Part shown: positions 8,120 through 19,000 of the stretch, piece after piece
Position numbering within the stretch: the first letter of the stretch is position 1
How the letters are laid out: each line of letters begins with the position of its first letter
Assembly (NCBI GenBank): GCA_014138725.1
Contig: JACJID010000001.1
Location: forward strand, 930,001 to 994,000
Length of the DNA: 64,000 nt
Reading direction: 5' to 3'
Source of the DNA: Kutzneria viridogrisea
Lineage (GTDB): Bacteria > Actinomycetota > Actinomycetes > Mycobacteriales > Pseudonocardiaceae
Position numbers and translations under genes: made by a program
Notes under the pieces: model-generated
What the model was told of the DNA's origin: nothing
Databases searched by the model: none
Seen by the model: the letters and a program-made list of their open reading frames with translations, nothing else

Positions 8120-9897
8120 CGGGGCACCGCCGTTCGACGTTGTTCCCGCAGCGCGGCCGCGAGGTCCCTGAGCACGGGGTGGGCGTAGACGTCGTCGGGG
8201 CGCAGGACGAGCCCCCGGTGCCGCGACCGGCCGACCAGCCGGCTGACCCGCAGCGAGTCCCCGCCGATCTCGAAGAAGTTGTCGTGCGGGTTCACCTCGG
8301 TGGCGCCGAGGACCTCCAGCCAGGCCTCGGTCAGCGCGCGTTCCACCTCGTCAACGGGTTCCGGCGCCGGTTCGGCCCCCGGTTGACGCAGCGGCAGCTG
8401 GGCCAGAGCCCGCCGATCCACCTTGCCGTGCTCGGTCATCGGCAGCTGTTCGGTCGGCACCACCATCGCCGGAACCATGTAGTCGGGCAACCGCGCCTGG
8501 AGGAAACGGCGCAGTGCCACCGGGTCCACCGAGCCGTCGCGAGCGGTGACGTAGGCGAGCAGTTGCCGGTCCCGACCGATGACGACCGCGCGTCGGACAG
8601 TGGGGTGCGATTGCAGCACCGGCTCGACCTCGCCGGGGTCCACCCGGATTCCCCGGACCTGCACCTGGTCGTCGACCCGGCCGAGGAAGTGCAGTTGCCC
8701 GTCCGGCGCCCGCCGCACCAGGTCGCCGGTGGCGTAGGCCCGGGCTGCCGGTTCCGTGCGGAACGGGTCGGCCCAGAACTGGTTGTGCTCGGGAGAGCCC
8801 AGGTATCCCCGGGCCACGCCGACACCACCGAGGTGCAGCTCGCCCGGCTCGCCGTCTGCGACTGGATGGCGCCGTTCGTCCAGTACGTAGGCGAGTACGC
8901 CGGGTATCGGCGCACCGATCGGCGGCGGCTCGTCCGGCGGACCACCGGGGGGCACCTCGCAACACGTGGCCACCACCGTGCACTCGGTCGGCCCGTAGTT
9001 GTTGTGGAGCCGGAAGGGCAGCGCCGCGTCGGGGTAGCCGGTGAGCCGATCGCCGCCGACCAGCATGTCCCGCAGGCAGCCGTGATCCGGCCACGGCAGC
9101 TCCAGCAACTGCTCGGCCAGCGGCGTGGGCACGAAGGTGGTGGTGATCCCGGATCGGCACAGCCAGTCGCGCAGCTCGGCCGGGGCGGTCAGCAGGGCCG
9201 ACTCCACGACGTGCAGCGTGGCCCCGGCGGCCAGGCAGGGCCAGACCTCCAACGCGAAGGCGTCGAACGAGGGGCGGGCCAGCTGGGTGAGGTGGTCCTC
9301 GGGACCCACCTGATGCCGATCGAGGTACCAGTCCACGAGATTGGCCAGGCCGGCGTGTTCGACCAGCACGCCCTTGGGCGCACCGGAGGAGCCGGAGGTG
9401 TAGTTGAGGTAGGCCACGGCATCGTCCGGCACGGGCTCGGAAGGCCGTGCCGGTGTGCCGATCAGCAGCGGGCGCTGCGCGGCCGTCACGTCCACTGGCG
9501 ACAACCCCTCCACCCCCGTGGTGGCCCACAGTTCGGGACGGGTGATCACCACCCGGGCCGCGCTGTCGTCGAGCAGCAGACGGGTCCAGGCGGTGGGCTG
9601 CCGGACGTCGAGCATCAGGTACGCGGCGCCGGCCGCCAGCACGGCCGCCGCGGCGAGCACGCAGTCCACCGAGCGCTCCAGGTACACCGCGACCCGCTCG
9701 TCCTGCCGGACCCCGAGTTGGCGCAGCCGGTCGGCCAGGGCGTCCACCCGTTGCTGGAGTTCGCCGTAGGTGACGGAGGTGTGCTCGTCCACCACGGCGA
9801 CCGCCGCCGAGCGGCGGGCCGCCCACTCCGCGATCCGTTCCGGGACGGTGGAGCGGCGGGCGCTGTCTGCGCGCGGGCTTTGGCTTGCCTGCAGCAC
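8116..9897 (-). CDS. Stand-alone NRPS A-T didomain
   Basis: A 593-residue protein: an adenylation domain (about residues 20-510) with LNYTSGSSGAPKG (A3), NNYGPTECT (A5), YATGDLVR (A7) and the GKVDRRAL lysine (A10). A thiolation domain follows (about 520-590) with FFEIGGDSLR, the serine being the phosphopantetheine site. It has no C domain, so the activated amino acid must be modified and passed on in trans. My reading of the specificity pocket is D-A-L-F-M-V-N-V-V, which I cannot match to a known amino acid. The start is GTG with GAGGAGG six bases upstream. It is the first gene of the leftward operon and shares a 191-bp promoter region with the large NRPS. Confidence 0.93.
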   Translation of the reverse strand: MLQASQSPRADSARRSTVPERIAEWAARRSAAVAVVDEHTSVTYGELQQRVDALADRLRQLGVRQDERVAVYLERSVDCVLAAAAVLAAGAAYLMLDVRQPTAWTRLLLDDSAARVVITRPELWATTGVEGLSPVDVTAAQRPLLIGTPARPSEPVPDDAVAYLNYTSGSSGAPKGVLVEHAGLANLVDWYLDRHQVGPEDHLTQLARPSFDAFALEVWPCLAAGATLHVVESALLTAPAELRDWLCRSGITTTFVPTPLAEQLLELPWPDHGCLRDMLVGGDRLTGYPDAALPFRLHNNYGPTECTVVATCCEVPPGGPPDEPPPIGAPIPGVLAYVLDERRHPVADGEPGELHLGGVGVARGYLGSPEHNQFWADPFRTEPAARAYATGDLVRRAPDGQLHFLGRVDDQVQVRGIRVDPGEVEPVLQSHPTVRRAVVIGRDRQLLAYVTARDGSVDPVALRRFLQARLPDYMVPAMVVPTEQLPMTEHGKVDRRALAQLPLRQPGAEPAPEPVDEVERALTEAWLEVLGATEVNPHDNFFEIGGDSLRVSRLVGRSRHRGLVLRPDDVYAHPVLRDLAAALREQRRTAVPR

Positions 9898-9957
9898 TCG
9901 GAGCCTCCTCGCGTGGTGGAGCTACTCCTTTCAGTCTGGGAGGAACCTCGCGCGGAC

Positions 9958-9976
9958 GACCATGGGACCTTGGTCC
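9958..9976 (-). promoter_or_regulatory. Repeated operator-like element, copy 2 (inverted)
   Basis: A 19-bp match, on the minus strand, to the element at 1033-1053, including the whole 18-nt core. It lies about 60 bp upstream of the leftward A-T didomain start, facing its operon. Confidence 0.65.
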
Positions 9977-10017
9977 TGCTGTCGGTGATCGTGAGTGGCA
10001 CTCGTCTACCTGGGGCT

Positions 10018-10038
10018 GGGACCAAGGTCCCATGGTCC
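10018..10038 (+). promoter_or_regulatory. Repeated operator-like element, copy 3
   Basis: A 21-bp sequence identical to the copy at 1033-1053. It lies about 50 bp upstream of the large NRPS start and faces it. Copies 2 and 3 form a back-to-back pair, 41 bp apart, in the divergent promoter, as expected for a regulator serving both operons. Confidence 0.65.
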
Positions 10039-10088
10039 GCTCCGCTTCGCTGGCCTAAGACTGAAGATCGGGAGGTCCGCTTCATCGC

Positions 10089-13000
10089 GTGAGGAGGCCG
10101 ACGGGTGCAGGCGATTCGGCAGCGGAGCTGTTCGTGCTGAGGGAGCAACCGCCGGCCCCGGACCTGGTCACGATGTTCCAGGCGCAGGCGCGCGCGACAC
10201 CGGAGGCCGTGGCGGTCGTCTTCGAGGACACCGCGCTCACCTTCGGCCAGCTCGACTCCCGGGCGACCCAGCTCGCGCACGCGCTCGTCGCCGAGGGGGT
10301 GGGCGCGGAACGCGTTGTCGCGCTGATGCTCCCCCGATCGGCCGAGATGGTCGTCGCGCTGCTGGCCGTGCTGAAGGCCGGCGGCGTCTGTCTGGCGGTT
10401 GACCCGCGGTATCCCGCCGACCGCATCGGTTACCTGCTCGGTGACGCCCGACCGGTGCTCCTGCTCGCCGACCGCCGCACGACGGATCGGATGCCGGCCG
10501 GGAACGGCACTCCGGTGCTGGTGCTCGACGATCCGGTCACCGCCGCCACGGTCGCCTGCTGCCCGGATGCCGACCTCGCGCCGGTCGACCCGGCGCAGGC
10601 GGCGTACGTGATCTACACCTCCGGGTCCACCGGGCGTCCCAAGGGCGTGGTCGTCAGCCACGGCAATGTGCTCAACAGTTTCCACGGCTACCGCGAGAAC
10701 GCCTACGCGATGTCGGTGCGGTCGGTCGGCGATCGCCGGCTGCGGGTCGTGCTGACGGCCTCGCTGTCCTTCGACGCGTCCTGGAGCCACCTGTTCGCGA
10801 TGTTCGCCGGGCACGAACTGCACATCGTGGACAACACCGTCTGGGCCGACCCGGACGCGGCGGTCTCCTACCTCGTCCGGCACCGGATCGACCACATCGG
10901 CAGCACGCCCTCGTACGTGCGACTGCTGCTGTCCCACGGCCTGCTCACCCACCCCTGGCGGCCGGTCACCGTCGGGGTGGGCGGCGAGCCGGTGCCCCCG
11001 CGGCTGTGGGCGGAACTCCGGGCGGCGGACGGCCTGAACTCGTACAACGCCTACGGCCCGACGGAGTGCACGATCGCCCCGCTCATCACCTCGCTGGAGG
11101 TGTCACCGGAGCCGGTGGTCGCCGGGCCCGTCCCGAACACCCGGGCCTACGTGCTGGACGCCCACTTGCGGCCGGCCGAGACCGGCGAACTGTACGTGTC
11201 GGGCGACGGCGTGGCCCGGGGGTACCTGGGACGGCCCGGACTGACGGCCGAGCGGTTCGTGCCCGATCCGTACGGACCGCCCGGCGCCAGGATGTACCGG
11301 ACCGGGGACGTGGTCACGCGGCGGGGCTCGGCGTTCGAGTTCCGCGGCCGGGTCGACGACCAGGTCAAGGTGCGCGGGTTCCGCATCGAGTTGCCCGAGG
11401 TCGAGGCGGTGCTCGGCGAGCACCGGGATGTCGGCCAGGTCGCGGTGATCGTCCGGGAGGACCGGCCGGAGGACAAGCGCCTGGTGGCCTACGTGGTGCC
11501 GGCGGGGGAGCGGCCGCGGCCGGAGCTGGTGCGGGAGCACGCGCGGAGTCGGTTGCCGGAGTACATGGTGCCGTCGGCCGTTGTCGTGCTGGACAGCCTG
11601 CCGATCGGGGTGAACGGCAAGGTCGACCCGTCCGCGCTGCCCGCGCCGGAAGCGCCCCCGGTCCTGGGCCGTGGCCCGAGCACGCCACGAGAGAATGTCC
11701 TGTGTGGACTGTTTGCCGAGGTGTTGGGCATATCTCAGGTCGGTGTCGATGATGACTTCTTCGCGCTGGGCGGTCATTCGCTGCTGTCCACCCGGCTGAT
11801 CTCCCGGGTCCGCGCAGAGTTGGGTGCTGAGCTGACGCTGCGCACGCTGTTCGACAACCCTACCGTCGCCCGGCTCGCGGCCACGATGAACACTGCCGTG
11901 CCGGCCCGACCGGCGCTGGCCGCCGGTGCGCGTCCGCCCGTTGTCCCGTTGTCGTTCGCCCAGCACCGCCTGTGGTTCCTCGATCAGTTGGAGGGCCCGA
12001 ACGCCACCTACAACATCCTGCTGGCCTGGCGGCTGTCCGGACCGCTCGACCATTCGGCGCTGCGATCCGCGCTGACCGACGTGATGGCCCGTCACGAGAG
12101 TCTGCGGACGGTTTTCCCGCAGACCGAGGGCGTCCCGTACCAGTTGGCCGTGGACGCGGCCGCGATCGTGGACCGCACGCGGATCGACGACTTGCCCGCG
12201 GCGCTGGCGAATACCGGACAGTACAAGTTCGATCTCGCCGAGGAACCGCCGGTTCGGACGGAGTTGCTCGAGCTGGCTCCGAACGAGCACGTGCTGGTCC
12301 TTCTGGTGCACCACATTGCCGCCGATGGTTGGTCCATGCGGCCGTTGACCCGGGACCTCACCGCCGCCTACACCGCCCGCTGCCAAGGACGGCACCCGGA
12401 GTGGGCGCCGTTGCCGGTGCAGTACGCGGACTACACGCTGTGGCAGCGAAATCTGCTGGGCGATCCGTCCGATCCGTCCAGTCTCTTCGCCACCCAGCTC
12501 GCGTACTGGACCGATGCGCTGGCTGGCCTGCCGGACTGCCTGCGTCTGCCGACCGACCGGCCGCGCCCGGCCATCCCGTCCTACCAGGGCGGCACCGTGC
12601 GAATGCGGTTCGACCCGGAGCTGCATCGTGACCTGGCGGCGCTGGCTCGGCGGCTCGGGGCGAGTGTGTTCATGGTGTTGCAGGCGGGATTGGCGGTCGT
12701 GCTCGGCAAGTTGGGGGCTGGCAACGACATCCCGGTGGGTTCCGCTATCGCCGGTCGCACCGACCAGGCCCTCGACGATCTGGTCGGCTTTTTCGTCAAC
12801 ACCCTGGTGCTGCGGACGAACACCGCCGGCGACCCGACCTTCGCCGAGTTGGTCAAGCGGGTCCGGGAGACGGCGCTGGACGCCTACGCCCACCAGGACC
12901 TGCCGTTCGAGTGCCTGGTCGAGGCGCTCAACCCGGAGCGTTCGCTGGCCTACAACCCGTTGTTCCAGGTCATGCTGGTGCTGGACAACGATCCGCGAAC

Positions 13001-16000
13001 CGAGTTCACGCTGCCGGGACTGGACGTCAGCCAACTTCCCCCACCGGGCAACGCCGCCAAGTTCGACCTGGCCTTCCGACTGACGGAGCGGCCCAGCCTG
13101 ACCGGGGTTCTCGAGTACGCCACCGACCTGTTCGAACACGGCACCGCCGAGGCGCTGGTGCAACGGTGGCAACGCCTGCTGTCCGAGGCCGTCGCTGATC
13201 CCGACCGTCCGCTCAGCCGGTTCGACGTGGAGCCGCTCGCTGTCCTCCGCCCAGACTCGCCCGGCGTCGCCGAGAACAAAGTCAGCCGACTCCCGCGGAC
13301 GCCCCAGGAACAGGTGCTGTGCGACCTGTTCGCCGAAGTGCTGGGGCGACCTCAGGTCGGTGTCGACGACGACTTCTTCGCGTTGGGCGGCCATTCGCTG
13401 ATGACCACCCGGCTGACCGCCCGCATCAGGGCGACCCTGGGCGTGGAAGTGCCGCTGCGCGTGCTGTTCCAGAAGCCCACGGTGACCGGCATTGCCGCCA
13501 GTCTGGCTGCTGCCGGTCCGGTCCGGCCGGCCCTGACCACCAGCGAACGCCCGGATGTCCTGCCGCTGTCCTTCGCCCAGCACCGGTTGTGGTTCCTCGA
13601 CCAGTTGGAAGGTCGGAGCGCCAACTACAACATCCCGTTCGCGCTGCGGCTTTCCGGCCGGCTCGACCGCTCGGCGCTGCAATCCGCGCTGACCGACGTG
13701 ATGGCCCGCCACGAGAGTCTGCGGACGGTCTTCCCCCAGGCCGACGGTGTTCCGTACCAGCAGGTTGTGGACGCGGTGGCAACGCTGGAGGTCAGGCCGG
13801 TCGACGATCTGTCGGCCGCGGTGGAGAGTGTGGCGCGGTGCCAGTTCGATCTGGCGGTGGAACTGCCGATTCGGACGGTGTTGTTCGAGTTGGCCGCGGA
13901 TGTGCACGTGTTGTTGCTGGTGGTGCATCACATTGTGGCCGATGGCTGGTCGATGCATCCGTTGTCGCGTGATCTTGCTACGGCGTATGCCGCTCGTTGT
14001 CGCGGTATGGAGCCGGATTGGGCTCCGTTGCCGGTGCAGTATGCGGACTACACGGTGTGGCAGCGGAGTCTGCTGGGTGATCAGTCTGATGAGGACAGTC
14101 TGGCCGCCGAACAGTTGGCCTATTGGGCCGAGGCGCTGGCCGGGGTGCCCGATCAGCTGGAGCTGCCCACGGATCGCCCCCGCCCGGCCGTGTCGACGTA
14201 TCAGGGCGAATGCGTGCCGGTTCGGCTGGAGGCGTCGCTGCATCGCGACCTGGTCGCCCTCGCCCGTCAGTGCGGGGCGAGTGTGTTCATGGTGTTGCAG
14301 GCGGGTTTGGCTGCTCTGCTCACGAAGCTGGGTGCTGGCGAGGACATTGCGTTGGGGAGTCCGATCGCCGGTCGTACGGATCAGGCGCTTGACGACTTGG
14401 TCGGTTTTTTCGTCAACACGCTGGTGTTGCGGACCGACACCTCCGGCAATCCGACTTTCACCGAGTTGGTGAAGCGGGTTCGCGAGACGGCGCTGGACGC
14501 CTACGCCCATCAGGATGTTCCGTTCGAGTACCTGGTGGAAGTCCTCAACCCCACCCGCTCACTGTCCCACCACCCCCTCTTCCAGATCATGCTCGCCCTG
14601 GACACCGCGCCGCGCGCCCAGTTCGCACTGCCGGGCCTGGATGTCACGCTGCTGCCCACCCCGACCGTCACCGGCGCGTTCGACCTGGCGTTCAGCCTGT
14701 CCGAGCGGCACAGTCCGGATGGCCTCCCGGACGGCATCGTCGGCACCATCGAGTACTCCACGGACCTGTTCGACCAGGCCACCGTGACCACGCTGCTGGC
14801 CCGGTGGCAACGCCTGCTGGCCGCGGCGGTCACTGCCCCGGACCACCCGCTCAGTCGGATCGAAATCCTGAGCGCCAACGAGCTGCGCCACCTGGTCGAC
14901 CACAACGACACCAGCGCCCCGGTCCCGACCGACACCCTGCCCGCCCTGTTCGCGGCCCAGGCGGCACGCACCCCGGACGACACCGCCGTCGTGTTCGGCG
15001 AAACCACTCTCACCTACGCGCAGCTCAACGCTCGCGCGAACCAACTGGCCCGCCTGCTGATCGACCGAGGAGTCGGTCCGGAATCACTGGTGGCACTGCT
15101 CATGGAGCGGTCCGCGGAAGCGATCGTGGCGCTGCTGGCGGTGCTCAAGGCCGGCGGCGCGTACGTGCCGATCGATCCCGGCTACCCGGCCGCCCGGATC
15201 GACGCCATGCTCGACGGCGTGCGGCCGGTCTGTGTGCTGACCGCGACCAACATGGCCGCGGCGGTCGAGTACCCGGACACCGACTTCGAGGCGCCGATCC
15301 ACCCGGAGCACCCGGCGTACGTGATCCACACCTCCGGCTCCACCGGCGCGCCCAAGGCCGTGGTCGCCACCCACCGCGGCATCGTCAACCTGTTCCACCA
15401 CCATCGGGCGAACCTGTTCGCGCAGACCATGGCGAAGGCTGGCCGCCAGCGGCTGCGCATCGCCCAGACCTCCTCGCTGTCGTTCGACGCCTCGTGGGAC
15501 CAACTGTTGTGGATCTTCGCCGGGCACGAGCTGCACGTGGTGGACGACGCCACCTGGTCCGACCCCGACGAATTCGTGCGCCACGTCGCCGAGCGGCACA
15601 TCGACTACCTGGACACCACGCCGTCGTACCTGCGGCAGCTGGTGGCCGGCGGGCTGCTCGACGGACCCGGCTGGCATCCGGTGACGGTCATGGTGAGCGG
15701 CGAGGCCACCTCCGAGCAGTTCTGGGCGGAACTGCGGGCGAAGCCGGAGACGCTGGCGTTCAACTTCTACGGCCCGACCGAGTGCGCAGTCGACTCGCTC
15801 ACTGCCTCGCTGGGCGACTCACCCACCCCCGTGCTGGGCCGCCCGGTGACCAACACCCAGACCTACGTGCTGGACGCGGCGCTGCGACCGGTGCCGCCGG
15901 GCGTGGTGGGCGAGTTGTACGTGGCCGGCGTCGGACTGGCGCGCGGGTACCTGGGGCGGCCCGGACTGACGGCTGAGCGGTTCGTGGCCGACCCGTTCGG

Positions 16001-19000
16001 GCCGCCGGGGACCCGGATGTACCGGACCGGTGACCTGGTTCGGTGGCGTGACGGCGGGCTGGAGTTCGTGGGTCGGGCCGACGACCAGGTCAAGCTGCGC
16101 GGGTTCCGGATCGAGCTGGGCGAGATCGAGGCGGTGCTGCGGGCCCATGACGGGGTCGACCAGGTCGTGGTGGTGGTGCGCGAGGACCGCCCGGGCGATC
16201 AGCGACTGGTGGCGTACGTCGTGACGGCGCAGCGGCCGGCGGTGCTGCGCGCGTACCTGCGGGAGCGGTTGCCGGACTACATGGTGCCGTCCACCTACGT
16301 GGTGCTGGAAAGCCTGCCGTTGGCGGCCAGCGGCAAACTGGACCGGGCCGCGCTGCCGGCGCCGGAGATGCCGTCCGCGGTTGGCCGGGCGCCGCGAACC
16401 CCGCAGGAGCAGTTGCTGTGCGGGCTGTTCGCCGAGGTGCTGGGCGTGCCCGGGGTTGGGGTGGACGACGACTTCTTCGCCCTGGGTGGGCATTCGCTGC
16501 TGGCCACCCAGCTGGCGGCCCGCGTGCGGGCGACTCTCGGCGTGGAACTGGGGCTACGGCTGGTGTTCGAGGTCCCGACAGCGGCCGGTATGGCGGCCGG
16601 CCTGGACCAGATGGGACGGGCCCGGCTGGCGTTGACCGCGGGGGAGCGGCCGGCCGCGGTGCCGTTGTCGTTCGCGCAACAGCGGCTGTGGTTCCTGCAC
16701 CAGTTGGAAGGCCCCAACTCCACCTACAACGTGTCGCTCGCCCTGCGCCTGTCCGGCGAACTCGACCGTAGCGCGCTTCAGGCGGCGCTTGGTGATGTCG
16801 TGCTGCGGCACGAGAGTCTGCGCACGGTCTTCCCGCAGGTGGAAGGCGTGGCATACCAGGATATTCTGGATCGCACCCCCACCCTGGAGGTCACGCGGGT
16901 CGACGACCTGTCGGAGCCGCTGTTGGCGGCCATGAAACACAACTTCGATCTCGCCTCGGAACTGCCGATCCGGACCGCGTTGTTCGAGCTCGCCCCGGAC
17001 GAGCACGTGTTGCTGATCCTGGTGCATCACATCGCCGCCGACGGCTGGTCGTTGAGCCCGTTGGCGTTGGATCTGGCACAGGCGTACGCGGCGCGACGGC
17101 AGGGACAGGACCCACAGTTGCCGCCACTTCCGGTGCAGTATGCGGACTACACGCTGTGGCAGCGGAGTCTGCTGGGTGATCAGTCCGATGAGGACAGTGT
17201 CTTCGCCGAGCAGCTGGCCTATTGGACCGAGACGCTTGCCGGGTTGCCGGACCAACTGCAACTGCCCACCGACCGCCCGCGTCCGCCGGTCGCCTCCTAC
17301 CGCGGCGATCACGTGTTCGTCCGCCTGGATGCCGGCCTGCACGCCGAGCTGGTGGAGTTGGCCCGTCGGTGCGGGGCGAGTGTGTTCATGGTGTTGCAGG
17401 CGGGGTTGGCCGCTTTGCTGACCAAACTGGGTGCCGGCAACGACATCGCCCTGGGTAGTCCGATCGCCGGCCGCACCGACCAGGCCCTCGACGACCTGGT
17501 CGGGTTTTTCGTCAACACGCTGGTGCTGCGGACCGACACCGGTGGCAACCCCACCTTCACCGACCTGATCAAGCGGGTCCGGGAGACGGCGCTGGACGCC
17601 TACGCCCATCAGGACGTGCCGTTCGAATACCTGGTGGAAGTCCTCAATCCCACCCGCTCCCTGTCCCGGCACCCCCTCTTCCAGATCATGTTGGCGCTGC
17701 ACAACGCCCCGCAGACCGATTTCACCCTGCCTGGCCTGGACGTCGAGTTCGTGTCCACTCCCACCACCACCGCCAAGTTCGACCTGTCGTTCGACCTCAC
17801 CGAGCGGCGCGGTCCCGGCGGCGCCGCCGAGGGCATCGGCGGTGTCCTGGAATACGCCACGGACCTGTTCGACCGGGCCGGCGTCGAGGCCTTCGTGGCC
17901 CGCTGGGTGCACCTGCTGGAAACCATGGTCGCGGTTCCCGAACTGACGATCAGCCAGGTCGACGTGCTCAGTGCCGAGGAACGACACCAGCTGCACACCT
18001 ACAACGACACCGCCGCCCCGGTTCCCGTGATCAGCCTGCCGGCGATGTTCGAGGCCCAGGTGCGGGCCACCCCGGACGCGCCGGCCGTGGTGTTCGAGGA
18101 GACCACCGTCACCTACGCCCAGCTCAACGCCCGGGCCAACCAGTTGGCGCACGCCCTGATCGCCCGCGGCGTCGGCGCCGAGCAGATCGTGGCGCTCGCG
18201 CTGCCCCGGTCGGCCGAGATGATCGTGGCGCTGCTGGCCGTGTTCAAGACCGGCGCCGCCGGCCTGCCGGTGGATCCGGAGTACCCGGCCGAGCGGATCT
18301 CGTTCATGCTCAGCGATGCTCGGCCGTCCTTGTTGTTGACCCACGCCGGTTTCGCACCCGCGGACACGCCCCGGCTGGTGGTGGACGATCCGGTGACCGC
18401 CGCGGAGATCAGCCGCGGCCCGGAGACCGATCCCGGCCCGCGAGCCGAACCCGCGAACGCGGCGTACGTGATCTACACCTCCGGTTCCACCGGCACCCCC
18501 AAGGCCGTGGTCATGTCCGGCGGCGGCTTGCTGAACCTCCTGCTGTGGCACCGCACGGCCTTCCCTGGTGGCCCCGGGGCCCGCACCGCACAGTTCACCG
18601 CGCTCAGCTTCGACGTGTCGGTGCAGGAGGTCCTGTCCACCCTGATGTACGGAAAGACGCTGGTGGTGCCGACCGACGAGGTGCGGCACGACTCCGCCCT
18701 GCTGGCCGAGTGGCTGGACCGGCACGAGGTCACGGAACTGTTCGCGCCGAACCTGGTCGTGCGCAGCCTCGCGCAGGCCGCCAACGAACAGGGCCGGAGC
18801 CTGCCCTGCCTACTGGACATCGCGCAGGGCGGCGAGCCACTGGTGCTGGACAGCGAGGTGCGCGAGTTCTTCCAACGAGCCCCGGGCCGGCGGCTGCACA
18901 ACCACTATGGGCCTTCGGAGACGCATGTCATCACCACCTACATGGTGCCCGAAGATCTCGACTGTCCGCAGCCGGCGCCGATCGGCCGGCCCATGCCCAA

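Noticed and set aside
6218-8188. A plus-strand open frame of 656 codons across the radical SAM gene
   Set aside because: The minus strand encodes the CxxxCxxC enzyme with overlaps to its neighbours. The plus frame has no domain and no ribosome binding site.
11103-14510. A 1135-codon minus-strand frame inside the NRPS
   Set aside because: It is antisense to A, T and C domains that carry all their motifs. The frame is long only because stop codons are rare in this composition.
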